From contig QAXH01005832.1 in NCBI GenBank assembly GCA_004335635.1, forward strand, positions 1 to 30,793: a stretch of 30,793 nucleotides of DNA, in the 5' to 3' direction. The notes beneath the pieces were generated by a model. The model was given only the letters and a program-made list of their open reading frames with translations, ran no database searches and was not told the DNA's origin. Positions within the stretch are counted from its first letter, which is position 1. Each line of letters begins with the position of its first letter. The position numbers and the translations under genes were made by a program. The DNA is from Chloromonas sp. AAM2. Taxonomy: Eukaryota; Chlorophyta; Chlorophyceae; Chlamydomonadales; Chlamydomonadaceae. Below are positions 30,660 through 30,793 of this stretch, in pieces.

Positions 30660-30793
30660 GTGCGGCAGGGGGTGCATGGGACAGCACAGGTGCGGCAGGG
30701 GATGCATGGGACAGCACAAATGCGGCAGGGGGTGCATGGGACAGCACAGGTGCGGCAGGGGGTGCATGGGACAGCACAGGTGCGGCAGGGGAT
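30652..30793. repeat. 30-bp tandem repeat starting at a splice donor, runs off the window
   Basis: Nearly five units of CAGCACAGGTGCGGCAGGGG plus GTGCATGGGA are present. The first CAG|GTGCGG coincides with the predicted donor of the 30483-30659 exon. Every copy repeats that donor except the third (CACAAATGCGG). The unit is a multiple of three and the exon frame stays open, reading the decapeptide VRQGVHGTAQ, so it might instead be coding. Confidence 0.9.

Overview
The window is nuclear DNA of a green alga, most likely a chlamydomonadalean flagellate. The reasons are many short exons joined by GT-AG introns, TGTAA algal-type poly(A) signals, CAG-rich low-complexity tracts, abundant minisatellites, and a full-length channelrhodopsin with the Met/Gly-rich tail known from Chlamydomonas and Volvox. 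Base composition looks only moderately GC-rich by eye, less than in C. reinhardtii. Nothing suggests operons; each gene is a separate intron-containing unit. I could not assign a species.

Layout. (1) 473-2816 (+): the 3' three exons of a TruB-type tRNA pseudouridine synthase, with a long Ser/Thr/Asn insertion and an intron carrying a 66-nt-stem hairpin. (2) 3536-4193 (-): a frame-broken coding remnant, followed by dispersed repeats up to about 5.1 kb. (3) 5193-9955 (+): a complete 11-exon channelrhodopsin of 698 aa, the most notable gene here. All splice phases close, and its numbering runs exactly 29 ahead of C. reinhardtii ChR2 through the membrane domain. (4) 9956-11940: intergenic, with a TGTAA-bearing minisatellite and a second copy of a dispersed repeat. 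(5) 11941-18418 (+): a complete 16-exon type I (K+-dependent) membrane H+-pyrophosphatase, 761 aa. (6) 19807-21282 (-): a five-exon ankyrin-repeat plus coiled-coil protein, 292 aa, convergent with the pyrophosphatase. (7) 22453-24808 (+): a leucine-rich-repeat protein, partly resolved, with a partial exon copy at 25.0 kb, a TIR-like element at 25.5-26.0 kb and a possible acidic terminal exon at 26.3 kb. (8) 27756-30659 and beyond (+): an unrecognised coiled-coil-rich protein whose long intron is filled by CATGCAGCAG-type minisatellites. The window ends inside a 30-bp repeat that starts exactly at a splice donor.

The channelrhodopsin is a light-gated cation/proton channel of the eyespot-overlying plasma membrane. 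The pyrophosphatase acidifies vacuoles or acidocalcisomes using PPi. They are neighbours on the same strand, but the sequence gives no evidence of a shared function.

Two things deserve most attention. The channelrhodopsin keeps the Schiff-base Lys, counterions, DC pair and E90/K93/E97/E101 series, yet two of its three central-gate residues differ (S63 to Cys, N258 to Gln in ChR2 numbering). Second, tandem duplications repeatedly fall exactly on splice junctions across the window (15.3, 15.5, 23.3 and 30.65 kb, and possibly at position 1), giving several possible splice sites. Alignments to known proteins were made from memory and not by database search.
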